From JAXHUM01 sp034189325 (GTDB lineage: Bacteria; Desulfobacterota; DSM-4660; Desulfatiglandales; Desulfatiglandaceae), in contig JAXHUM010000098.1 in the NCBI GenBank assembly GCA_034189325.1, positions 1 to 31,514 on the forward strand: a stretch of 31,514 nt of DNA, in the 5' to 3' direction. Numbering within the stretch: the first letter of the stretch is position 1; each line of letters opens with the position of its first letter. Position numbers and translations under genes: made by a program. Below the pieces are notes generated by a model that was not told the origin of the DNA, did not search any database, and worked only from the letters and a program-made list of their open reading frames with translations. This document shows, in pieces, positions 16,294 to 23,710 of this stretch.

Positions 16294-16781
16294 TGGTCCG
16301 ATTTTTCTGAGGCTTGTTGAGTCAGGTTTTCCCGGAAGTCTCTGAGCTTTTCGGCAATATCAGGATACTTCAAAGCGAGGATCTCAGAGGCGAGAACAGC
16401 GGCATTTTTTGCACCGCCCTTCCCCAGAGCCACAGTTGCCACGGGTATGCCGGGAGGCATTTGGACCGTAGACAATAGGGAGTCTAGGCCCTGAAGTGGA
16501 GAGGAATCAATAGGAACACCAATGACGGGTAGTATTGTATGGGCGGCGACAACTCCTGCCAGGTGGGCGGCCCAACCTGCTCCCGCGATTATAACCTCGA
16601 TACCGCGATCCGCGGCGGTCAATGCGTAATTTCTTGTCAGCTCCGGGGTCCTGTGGGCTGAAAGCACTTTGACCTCGTGTGGTATTTCGAGTTCGGTAAG
16701 GAAATCAACGCATCCTTCCATTACCTTCGAATCAGAAACACTTCCCATGATAACGCCAATCAGGGGCTTTTGCTCAGACAT
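16272..16781 (-). CDS. purE: N5-carboxyaminoimidazole ribonucleotide mutase
   Basis: PurE of purine biosynthesis, which forms 4-carboxyaminoimidazole ribonucleotide. The 169-aa product has the class I motifs GSVSDSKVM (residues 13-21), LSAHRTPEL and IIAGAGWAAHLAGVVA. No purK is beside it, so either purK is elsewhere or CO2 is used directly. AAGAGG precedes the ATG by 5 nt. It sits 35 nt after the DUF3786 gene and overlaps the Sua5-type gene, so the three probably form one operon. Confidence 0.95.
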   Translation of the reverse strand: MSEQKPLIGVIMGSVSDSKVMEGCVDFLTELEIPHEVKVLSAHRTPELTRNYALTAADRGIEVIIAGAGWAAHLAGVVAAHTILPVIGVPIDSSPLQGLDSLLSTVQMPPGIPVATVALGKGGAKNAAVLASEILALKYPDIAEKLRDFRENLTQQASEKSDHWKNKGE

Positions 16782-16816
16782 TCCAACCTCTTCTGCTTGT
16801 TTTTGACTAAATGTCC

Positions 16817-17464
16817 CTATTCAGATAGATCTTTTTCTTTTCCGGCCATGCCGATGAGCGGGTAAACGGTCATCCCGGCCAGCCATGCAATATCCTCGGC
16901 AGACAAAATACCGGAGATACTCTCATCAAAGAGGATACTTCCATCGGGAGGAAACTCCTCATCGCCCTTCCATAAGATCAAAGCGACCGGCACATGGGGC
17001 AGGGCCTGGACAACGATCGAAAAATCACCGTAGTCCAGAGGTCTCGTCTTATACACCTTCTCTGCCAACTGCACAAGTGTTTCAGGCCTTTCTCCAAATG
17101 CGCTCACCATGGGATCCCTGGCCCTTTTCATGAAGGCGTCCATATAGAATCTACCGTCAGGGACCTGCTGAAAAGAGATCCAATCTCCAGGTGTTAAAGG
17201 CCCATTGGAACCGACAAGATAATGAAGGACCAATACCTGCTCCTGAAGGGGAGGCTCATCGTCTGAACCTTCCACACTGAAAGCCATATCCGGCCAACCT
17301 ATATGTAGGTTTTTATTCAAGAAAGTCAGAGTGATGCCGACACCCTGCCGACTGCCTCGCTCAAGACGACCCCCGCTTAATCGAGCAACAAGTTCAACAT
17401 CCTTTCCCTTGAGGCTTTGCCAGGCCAATTCAGCCGCTGCCTTGTAGTCGTCAATTCTTGCCAT
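16817..17464 (-). CDS. DUF3786 family protein
   Basis: Protein of unknown function matching the DUF3786 type (PF12654), found mainly in anaerobes such as deltaproteobacteria, acetogens and methanogens. Recognisable segments are YGDFSIVVQALPHVPVALIL, LWKGDEEFPPDGSILFDESI and the end AGMTVYPLIG. It has no signal peptide or membrane segment. The frame extends to 17527, but the ATG at 17464 has GGGAGG 5 nt upstream and gives a 215-aa protein starting MARIDDYKAAAELAWQ. It leads an apparent operon with purE and the Sua5-type gene. A role in cofactor or metal-related anaerobic metabolism is only suggested by its distribution. Confidence 0.8.
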   Translation of the reverse strand: MARIDDYKAAAELAWQSLKGKDVELVARLSGGRLERGSRQGVGITLTFLNKNLHIGWPDMAFSVEGSDDEPPLQEQVLVLHYLVGSNGPLTPGDWISFQQVPDGRFYMDAFMKRARDPMVSAFGERPETLVQLAEKVYKTRPLDYGDFSIVVQALPHVPVALILWKGDEEFPPDGSILFDESISGILSAEDIAWLAGMTVYPLIGMAGKEKDLSE

Positions 17465-17650
17465 TCCATCCTCCCAGAAAAAGCGGGAATGCCTCGTACC
17501 TCTCGATGCTTGTTCCTTGATTCTCATGCACTCCAGAGATCAGAGCCCCTGGCTCGTCGGGAAGCCAAGAAGGAAATGAAGCATCTCTAAGAGCACTATT
17601 TGACAAGTTCTGAGAAACCGGACAAAATCCCTGTCCAATCCTTTTCATTG

Positions 17651-17831
17651 TGTTATAATCGTTTTTACGTATTGATTTCAAGGCAAATATTTTCTGCAAA
17701 ACTCGTGGCGGCTTACAACCCCTAGCCCAGGAGGGCCGGGGAAAGTCTCGAGAGGATCTTTTGAGAAGTTAATATACTCACAGTATGATATCCCTCTTAG
17801 AATATCTCCCGCTGCACTAAGAGCACACGTC
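17651..17831 (+). other. Extended -10 promoter and structured leader before the Smr gene
   Basis: TGTTATAAT at 17651-17659 is an extended -10 element (TGnTATAAT) with no good -35. From a start near 17666 the leader to the ATG at 17832 would be about 165 nt. It contains a GC-rich hairpin: CCCC (17719-17722), TA, GCCC (17725-17728), loop AGGA, GGGC (17733-17736), C, GGGG (17738-17741). Short GGCAAA and GCAAA segments precede it. The remaining part of the 367-nt gap, toward the DUF3786 gene, has a TTGACA at 17600-17605 with CAAAAT 17 nt later and a GGACA/TGTCC repeat at 17621-17636. I cannot assign a known RNA family. Confidence 0.35.
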
Positions 17832-18563
17832 ATGCCTCGAAAAAGAAAAAAACAGAAAACCACCCAGAATGGGGCTCCAAGGGAAAAAAGGTCGGGATTG
17901 TTTAATCCGGCTTTTGCAGAACTGGTTTCTCTGAAGCGGGAGACCCCCTCCAACGACGAAGTCAAAGATAAAAAGACGGCCCAGGAGAAAATCCCGTCAC
18001 AAGAAACTGATGAAAACGAGTATTTTATCGAGGCCATGTCTGATGTTGTTCCATTCTCCAGAGGCAAAACCAGGGTCACCCCATCTCCGGATCCTGACCT
18101 GAGGCCGGCCCATACGACCAAAAATGATGAATTGGAAGTTATTGCTCAGCTCACCGATCTTGTCAACGGCGCTGCCGAGATGGATATTTCCTTCAGTGAT
18201 GAGTACATTGAGGGGGCTGTGCAGGGTTTTGATAAGAGGCTCATGACCAAACTCAAAAAGGGTCTGTTTCCCGTACAAGATTACCTTGATCTCCATGGCC
18301 TGACAAAGGCTGAAGCAGAAACAAAGATCAGGGATTTTCTTCTTCAGAGCTATCGGGTTGGTCTGAGATGTGTCCTCATTGTTCATGGTCGGGGCCTCAA
18401 CTCGGAAAGTCATATCCCTGTTTTAAAGGAGCGGTTACCGATCTGGTTAAAACGGGGCCCAGTGAAAAAGATCATCTTGGCCTTTTCAACGGCCATGCCA
18501 TATGATGGAGGAACAGGTGCCATCTATGTTCTTTTGAGAAAAGAAAAGGCCATGGGTATTTAG
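17832..18563 (+). CDS. Smr-domain protein
   Basis: Protein of 243 aa with a basic N-terminus (PRKRKKQK), a charged low-complexity linker up to about residue 120, and a C-terminal Smr domain: LDLHG at 152-156 with the following TKAEAE helix, LIVHGRG at 182-188 and GGTGAIYVLL at 226-235. Stand-alone Smr proteins are nucleases; E. coli SmrB, for example, cleaves mRNA at collided ribosomes. The two conserved motifs suggest an active enzyme, although the substrate is unknown. The Shine-Dalgarno is weak (AAGAG). The crotonase gene follows after 54 nt on the same strand. Confidence 0.85.
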   Translation: MPRKRKKQKTTQNGAPREKRSGLFNPAFAELVSLKRETPSNDEVKDKKTAQEKIPSQETDENEYFIEAMSDVVPFSRGKTRVTPSPDPDLRPAHTTKNDELEVIAQLTDLVNGAAEMDISFSDEYIEGAVQGFDKRLMTKLKKGLFPVQDYLDLHGLTKAEAETKIRDFLLQSYRVGLRCVLIVHGRGLNSESHIPVLKERLPIWLKRGPVKKIILAFSTAMPYDGGTGAIYVLLRKEKAMGI

Positions 18564-18617
18564 GTTAACTTCATAAAGCCCCTGAGTGCCAAAGGGCATC
18601 GGGGAAAGGAGAAATTT

Positions 18618-19424
18618 ATGACGCATGAGGAACTGTTCAAAATTGAAAAAGAAGGGTATATCACCTGGCTGACCCTTAACAGGCCTGAGCAGCGAAACAG
18701 AATGACGATAGGTTTTTTGGAGTCCTTTATGGAACTCTTCGACCAGTTCGACAAGGACCCGGATGTGCGTGCTGTCATTATTAAAGCTGAGGGAAAGAGC
18801 TTCACCGCAGGCATGGACGTTTCAGAACTCAGCTCTTTACTTGCAGGAGGCGGTGCAGATTCCCGCGAGCAACTGAGGAAAAGCATTCTTCACCTTCAGG
18901 AGGGCATTAACGTCATTGAAAGATGCCGCAAGCCGGTCATCGCTGCTGTTCACAGCCACTGCATTGGTGGCGGCATTGATATGATCAGCGCCTGTGACAT
19001 ACGTATTGCCAGCAAAGATGTCGTCTTCTCTATTCGCGAGACCAAGATAGCCATTGTTGCGGATTTGGGCACTCTACAGCGTCTCCCACATATTATAGGC
19101 GACGGATGGTTTCGCGAACTTGCCTTGACAGGAAGGGATTTTTCAGGAGAGGAGGCCTTGAAAATGGGGCTCATCACGCATCTCCTAGAAGACAGGAAAG
19201 CCCTTTACGATAAGGCGAAGAGTATTGCCGAAGAAATCGTCACCTGTTCACCCCTGGCAATTCAGGGCGTCAAGGATGTGATTCTTTATGATCGGGATAG
19301 CAGTGTGCACGCAGGACTTGAATATGTGGCCCAGAAAAATGCCACCCTCCTCCCCTCTGAGGATATGATCGAGGCTCTGCAGGCGTTTAAAGAAAAGCGA
19401 CCTCCAGTGTTTAAGGGGAAATAG
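18618..19424 (+). CDS. Enoyl-CoA hydratase/isomerase family protein, dienoyl-CoA isomerase-like
   Basis: Crotonase-fold acyl-CoA enzyme of 268 aa. The oxyanion-hole region is FTAGMDVSEL near 62-71 and the helix HSHCIGGGIDMISACDIRI. The catalytic pattern is that of the delta3,5-delta2,4-dienoyl-CoA isomerase subgroup: D121 in GGGID, E141 in SIRET, and D149 in VADLGTLQRLP, the three acidic positions used by rat ECH1. Ordinary hydratases have the two glutamates elsewhere. This would suit oxidation of unsaturated fatty acids or a related anaerobic pathway. AAAGGAG (18605-18611) is 7 nt before the ATG. An acyl-CoA dehydrogenase lies 17 kb away at the window start, too far to be an operon partner. 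Confidence 0.88.
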   Translation: MTHEELFKIEKEGYITWLTLNRPEQRNRMTIGFLESFMELFDQFDKDPDVRAVIIKAEGKSFTAGMDVSELSSLLAGGGADSREQLRKSILHLQEGINVIERCRKPVIAAVHSHCIGGGIDMISACDIRIASKDVVFSIRETKIAIVADLGTLQRLPHIIGDGWFRELALTGRDFSGEEALKMGLITHLLEDRKALYDKAKSIAEEIVTCSPLAIQGVKDVILYDRDSSVHAGLEYVAQKNATLLPSEDMIEALQAFKEKRPPVFKGK

Positions 19425-19506
19425 AAGATTTCCAAGAAAGCCTGATGCCTGTCCATTGATATTCTTTAAATTCTCGAAAAGTAGGGGTAAAGAGAGCCTT
19501 GGTAAC

Positions 19507-19535
19507 GGGAGTGCAACCCCGTTGGTTTCACTCCC
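19507..19535. terminator. Long hairpin between convergent genes, probable bidirectional terminator
   Basis: GGGAGTG (19507-19513), one mismatch, AACC (19515-19518), loop CCGTT, GGTT (19524-19527), one mismatch, CACTCCC (19529-19535): eleven base pairs with a single internal mismatch. It lies midway in the 132-nt gap between the crotonase gene (+) and amrS (-), where a shared terminator is expected. Neither side has a long T-run, so it is a weak intrinsic terminator at best. Confidence 0.5.
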
Positions 19536-19556
19536 AATGTTCTTAAAGGCCTCCCC

Positions 19557-20750
19557 CTATCCAAGCTCAGTCTGTTCTTTCCATCTCCCCGGGATCGTGG
19601 TCTTACAGAACCGGCAGTGCCCCTGCTCAAGATGATACTGCCCGATATGATACCCCTGCCTCTCAATTAGGATCTTCCCACAGTTATGGCAATAGGTGTG
19701 GCTCCCTTCGTGGCCGGGGACATTCCCAAGATAGACATAATGGACCCCCTCTTTGAGAGCCGTCTCTCTTAGGCGTTCAAGAGTTTCCACTGGTGTCGGC
19801 GGGAGTCGGGTTAACCGGTATCGGGGAAAAAACCTGAGAAGGTGCAGGGGATAGGCGGGACCTAATTGAGATAGTATCCAGCCGCACATCCGTTTCATCA
19901 TCTCAGGGCTGTCCACATAGGTAGGGACTACCAAGGTTGTTATCTCGAACCAGACCCTTTCCCTGTGAAGGGTCTTCAGCGTGTCCAGTACGGGCCTCAG
20001 GCTTCCCCCGTTCAGGGTTCGATATATGTCGTCGTCATAGGATTTCAGGTTGATATTGGCCCCGTCCAGGTATTTCGCCAGGTCCCGTAAAGGCTCCTCA
20101 TTGATGTAACCGTTTGAGACCAGCACATTCTTCAGGCCCGCCTCCTTCACGCTTTTGGCAGTGTCGTACATATACTCGTAAAAGGTTATGGGCTCCGAGT
20201 AGGTATAGGCAATGGAAGGTGTTGCTCGTGCCAGTGCCGCCTTGACTACCTCATTGGGAAAAAGCTCGGTGTGTCGTACCTCCTCCGGCTTTCTCTGAGA
20301 GATCTCCCAATTCTGACAGTTAAGGCATCTGAGATTGCATCCTGTCGTTGCCAAAGAAAGCACCAGGGATTGAGGATAAAAGTGATTGAGGGGCTTCTTC
20401 TCAATCGGGTCCACATGAACGGAGCAGGGGTTTCCGTATGCGAGGGAATAGAGCTTGCCGCCCATGTTTACCTTCGACCGGCACACACTCCGATCTCCCG
20501 GCTCAAGAACGCACTGGTTCGGGCAGACGAGGCATTGAACAGTGTCTCCATCCGTGTCGTAGTAAAACCCCTCTATGGACCATTTCCACCTTTCTTGAGG
20601 GGCATCTTTGGGAAAGATCCGTTTTTGAATGTCCTGCTTTTTTGGACCCTTCTTCAGAGGAAAACCGAACCCTGAAGCCGCACACAATAGGCTTGCGGTA
20701 CCCAGGCCCATAGAGCCCAAAAACTCTTTTCGGGTCATCATTCTTGTCAT
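19557..20750 (-). CDS. amrS: AmmeMemoRadiSam system radical SAM enzyme
   Basis: Radical SAM protein of the AmrS type (TIGR04337), 397 aa. The cluster motif is CNLRCLNC (C138, C142, C145). An N-terminal cysteine set CLVCPNQC...C (C73, C76, C80, C90) and a C-terminal zinc-ribbon-like set (C354, C357, C379, C382; TYCHNCGKILIERQGY...GHCRFC) are the usual family flanks, as is NPCSVHVDPIEKKPLNHFYP. Residues 1-31 look like an export signal: TRKEFLGSMGLGTASLLCAASGFGFP, with RK in place of the Tat twin arginine, which is surprising for an enzyme that needs cytoplasmic SAM and reductant. The ATG overlaps the stop of the membrane protein gene upstream (ATGA), so they are translationally coupled. The reaction and target are unknown for the whole family. 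Confidence 0.9.
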   Translation of the reverse strand: MTRMMTRKEFLGSMGLGTASLLCAASGFGFPLKKGPKKQDIQKRIFPKDAPQERWKWSIEGFYYDTDGDTVQCLVCPNQCVLEPGDRSVCRSKVNMGGKLYSLAYGNPCSVHVDPIEKKPLNHFYPQSLVLSLATTGCNLRCLNCQNWEISQRKPEEVRHTELFPNEVVKAALARATPSIAYTYSEPITFYEYMYDTAKSVKEAGLKNVLVSNGYINEEPLRDLAKYLDGANINLKSYDDDIYRTLNGGSLRPVLDTLKTLHRERVWFEITTLVVPTYVDSPEMMKRMCGWILSQLGPAYPLHLLRFFPRYRLTRLPPTPVETLERLRETALKEGVHYVYLGNVPGHEGSHTYCHNCGKILIERQGYHIGQYHLEQGHCRFCKTTIPGRWKEQTELG

Positions 20751-22852
20751 GGGGCGTTCCCTGTCCTATTGGTTAACCATACTATCATACTGCTTGAAAT
20801 CTTAACCAAGATCAAGAAAACAACAGCAGATCGAATACCCAAAAGAGGAATCAGGATCACCCCTGTGGCAAAGGTTCCGATGGCTGCTCCGCTCAGGTCG
20901 GCAGCCAGACATCCTGCAAGGGGACTTTTTTGTTCTCCTATCATTCCCGTGACGACTGGAAACTGGAACCCGCATATAAAGGAAAACACGAGACCATACC
21001 CCAGGAAGTAGAGGGGGTGTACTTCTTTTCTAAGAAAGAGGGTCCATGCAAGAAATACTATCAATAAAACGAGGAGGCTTATCTCAGAAACAACAATTTT
21101 GAAAAAGGGCCTTTTCTCCGAGATCTTCCCTATTGTCACACCAGGAAGGAGACCCAACAAAAAGGCGGTCACAATAGCGCCGATCTGCAAGTACACATAA
21201 CCAAAGACCACCTGGAAGGACAACACTACAAGCATCTCCACGCCCATGGTGGCCAGACCTGTGCAAAAAAGGATATACTCCTCTCTCCTGATGAAAGCCA
21301 GATAGATCACCGTAAGCCCTGAGAGTACAATGATGAAATAAATGGGTGATGTCCCATGTATCACGAACCACTCCTGAAAGACCAGCTGCACCAGCCTTGG
21401 TTTGAAATCGAAATTCGCCCGTTCATTCTTCTTCACGGATTCATTGATCTCTCTGATCCTCTCTTCGGTAACGTCACCACCGTAGGAGCCTTGAATATAG
21501 TCGGTTTGAATGCCCTTTTCTCTCAGCCTGACAGGGATGTCCGTTCGAATGTCACCATCGCGGCACAGGAAATAGGCCTCTCCCCCCGGGAGGATAGTCA
21601 CGTTCGAAAAATGGTTTCTAGTTGTGGCATAAAGAGTCGATAGCTTGCTCCTCCTGATATCGCTGATGTAGTTTGGGGAGTACTCCATGCCTATTGAGAG
21701 TAATCCCCCCTGGGTGAGTGCTCCTTTCGCAAGGGACAAGAACTCACTTGTATAGAAGCGGTTGATCTGGAAGGTATCGGGATCGGGCAGATCAATAATC
21801 ACGGCGTCGTATTTTTTTTTGGTCTCCGAAATAAAGCGCCTTCCATCCATATTGATTATCTCCAGAAACGGCTCGCTCTTTATCGTCCCTGTGGCCAATG
21901 CCATTTTGGTCAGATAGGGGTCGATCTCCACATAATCTACATGTTTTGGTCCGTACTTTTTCACTTCCGATAGGGTCTGCCCCAGTCCCCCCGATATGAG
22001 AAGGACATCTTCGACGTTGTCAAGTTGGCAGAGGGGGTAGTGGACCTTTTCCTCACTACGAACAACGTCGGCATCTGAATACAGGGGGAGTCCCGACTCC
22101 CAGAAGGTGTGTTGTGTCCCCTCTTTGGATAGAATAATTCTGCCGTAGGGAGACTCTACATAATGGACGATCTCTCCATATTGCCCGGACAGGGTCCTCC
22201 TTTCAAAAGCGGAATGTGTCGCATAATAGAGATACACAAAGGCCAAAAAGATCCCCGCCAAGAGGAGCACGAATTTTCCCGAAATGTGGAGCAACATTAG
22301 AGAGACGACAATGAGGAGCATAGAGGTAAGGGCCATGGTGGGAAGGGGCTTCACCCAGTAGACAAGGACAAAGGCAAAGAGTGCGCCTCCTAAAATATCT
22401 CCGATGGAGTCGATAAGATAGATGTCGCCGCTGACCAACCCATAGCCCTGATCATTGCACAGCTTCTGGGCATAAGGAAGAAGAAACCCAAGGAGCAGAC
22501 AATAAGGCATCACAGCAGCACTGATATAGAACAGAACAGGATAGAATCCTGCAGAGGCCCCATGGACAAAGACCATATCTCTGAGGCCCCTGATGAGGAC
22601 TATCATCATGAGAGGAAAGAGAGCGGCGGTGAGTGTGAGAAGGGCATATGTCTTGAGAGAAGAACGCCTTATTCCCTTGGCCAGGAAACTGCCGAGACCT
22701 GTCAACAAAAGCCAACAAAAAAGGCATAGCGCAATGGTGATCTCATTTCCATGAAACTGAGACAGGAATTCCCTCACAACAAGCAGTTGCGTCGTAACAG
22801 AGGAGATACCTGTGCCGATGAGAGACCATATAAGGAGCCGCTTGAGCTTCAT
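20747..22852 (-). CDS. Membrane protein with central spermidine synthase-like domain
   Basis: A 701-aa three-part protein. Residues 1-210 form about six to seven membrane segments; residues 220-480 form a soluble spermidine synthase/aminopropyltransferase-like Rossmann domain; residues about 503-695 form another six or so membrane segments. In the middle domain the nucleotide loop reads ISGGLGQTLSEV (GGLGQ at 288-292) instead of the GGGDG of true spermidine synthases, followed by YVEIDP (E309, D311), MDGRRF (D336) and IIDLPDPDTFQ (D354, D357). The acidic residues used to bind (decarboxylated) SAM are kept, so it probably binds SAM or an analogue, but polyamine synthesis is not implied. It lies 27 nt after amrA and overlaps amrS by 4 nt, so it belongs to the same operon and likely the same process. 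No strong Shine-Dalgarno is visible. Confidence 0.85.
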   Translation of the reverse strand: MKLKRLLIWSLIGTGISSVTTQLLVVREFLSQFHGNEITIALCLFCWLLLTGLGSFLAKGIRRSSLKTYALLTLTAALFPLMMIVLIRGLRDMVFVHGASAGFYPVLFYISAAVMPYCLLLGFLLPYAQKLCNDQGYGLVSGDIYLIDSIGDILGGALFAFVLVYWVKPLPTMALTSMLLIVVSLMLLHISGKFVLLLAGIFLAFVYLYYATHSAFERRTLSGQYGEIVHYVESPYGRIILSKEGTQHTFWESGLPLYSDADVVRSEEKVHYPLCQLDNVEDVLLISGGLGQTLSEVKKYGPKHVDYVEIDPYLTKMALATGTIKSEPFLEIINMDGRRFISETKKKYDAVIIDLPDPDTFQINRFYTSEFLSLAKGALTQGGLLSIGMEYSPNYISDIRRSKLSTLYATTRNHFSNVTILPGGEAYFLCRDGDIRTDIPVRLREKGIQTDYIQGSYGGDVTEERIREINESVKKNERANFDFKPRLVQLVFQEWFVIHGTSPIYFIIVLSGLTVIYLAFIRREEYILFCTGLATMGVEMLVVLSFQVVFGYVYLQIGAIVTAFLLGLLPGVTIGKISEKRPFFKIVVSEISLLVLLIVFLAWTLFLRKEVHPLYFLGYGLVFSFICGFQFPVVTGMIGEQKSPLAGCLAADLSGAAIGTFATGVILIPLLGIRSAVVFLILVKISSSMIVWLTNRTGNAP

Positions 22853-22879
22853 CCAGATAGGACCATGGGTGAAAAAGGA

Positions 22880-23710
22880 TCATTCTTCTTCAAAGGCCTG
22901 GACCTGATAAATGGAAATTTCGAGATCTCTTTCCTTCCAGGCATCGCCATCAAGGCCGGCTTTAATACATAAATGCGTCAAGAACTCCTCCTTTTCCGGC
23001 AATTGTTCCCATACCTGCGGAAGGAAGGTCGACTGGCGATGGCCCTTTTTCAAGATCACGCCGTCAATGTCGGGGGTCAGCTTTTCCAGGAGGTCTTCAG
23101 AGCTGGAATAGGAGAGTGGCTCGGGGTCGGTGAGGATACTGATCTCTATCTTTACTCCCTTCCATTCCTTCTTTGATATCGGACGAAACCGTGGATCACG
23201 GAAAGCAGCGTTTATCGCATTGATGCGGATTCCCTCCAGCAGGGATTCGTGGGGGATGATATGTCCAATACAGCCCCGAAGGCCGCCCCCGATCGTGAGG
23301 GTAACAAATGTACCCCTTTGTTCATCAAATTTGGCGGGCAGCACCCTATTTGATCCCTGCGGTCTTTTCTTCGCAAAAAGCTCCGCCTCGATAGTCTCCC
23401 GAGCCAAGGCCAGGAGATATCGGCCCTCCTTTTCTGTGAGTCTTTTTTCCCCAGTCATTCCGCTCTCCTTTTCATAGACTCCCGTCGGCAAGTTCAATGA
23501 AGACGTTTTTTCGGTATCTCTATTTTTCCTCTGACCGCACGCTTCACGACCGGCCTCGGCAATAAGGACTCCAAACAGGAGGGTGAAAAGAAGAGAAAAG
23601 CAAAAAATAGCCCCCGGGATAGGCCCACCCCTTTCTCCTGTTGCGCTGCACTGATTCTTACCCCCATGAAGCCTATTATTCGTACCACTTTTCAGTTGGT
23701 CAATAGGCAT
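22880..23710 (-). CDS. amrA: AmmeMemoRadiSam system protein A (AMMECR1 domain)
   Basis: AMMECR1-domain protein (PF01871) with the family core GGGLRGCIGHIIP, PRFRPISKKEW and the end IYQVQAFEEE. The domain itself is about 185 aa. Two starts are credible. The ATG at 23708-23710 overlaps the mnmG stop (TGATG), giving a 276-aa protein whose residues 33-53 are a hydrophobic helix (GAIFCFSLLFTLLFGVLIAEA) after a basic, hydrophilic head: a membrane anchor or signal sequence. The ATG at 23458 has AAAAGGAGAG about 6 nt upstream and gives a 192-aa soluble protein of normal family size. The second has better translation signals; the first has coupling and a plausible signal. Human AMMECR1 and archaeal relatives have unknown chemistry. 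The MEMO partner (amrB) is not in the window. Confidence 0.85.
   Translation of the reverse strand: MPIDQLKSGTNNRLHGGKNQCSATGERGGPIPGAIFCFSLLFTLLFGVLIAEAGREACGQRKNRDTEKTSSLNLPTGVYEKESGMTGEKRLTEKEGRYLLALARETIEAELFAKKRPQGSNRVLPAKFDEQRGTFVTLTIGGGLRGCIGHIIPHESLLEGIRINAINAAFRDPRFRPISKKEWKGVKIEISILTDPEPLSYSSSEDLLEKLTPDIDGVILKKGHRQSTFLPQVWEQLPEKEEFLTHLCIKAGLDGDAWKERDLEISIYQVQAFEEE

Noticed and set aside
17676..17745. Possible c-di-GMP-I (GEMM) riboswitch: GGCAAA, GCAAA and CTTACAA segments
   Set aside because: The stem with GNRA tetraloop between the two CAAA segments is missing and spacing is too short; kept only as an unassigned structured leader.
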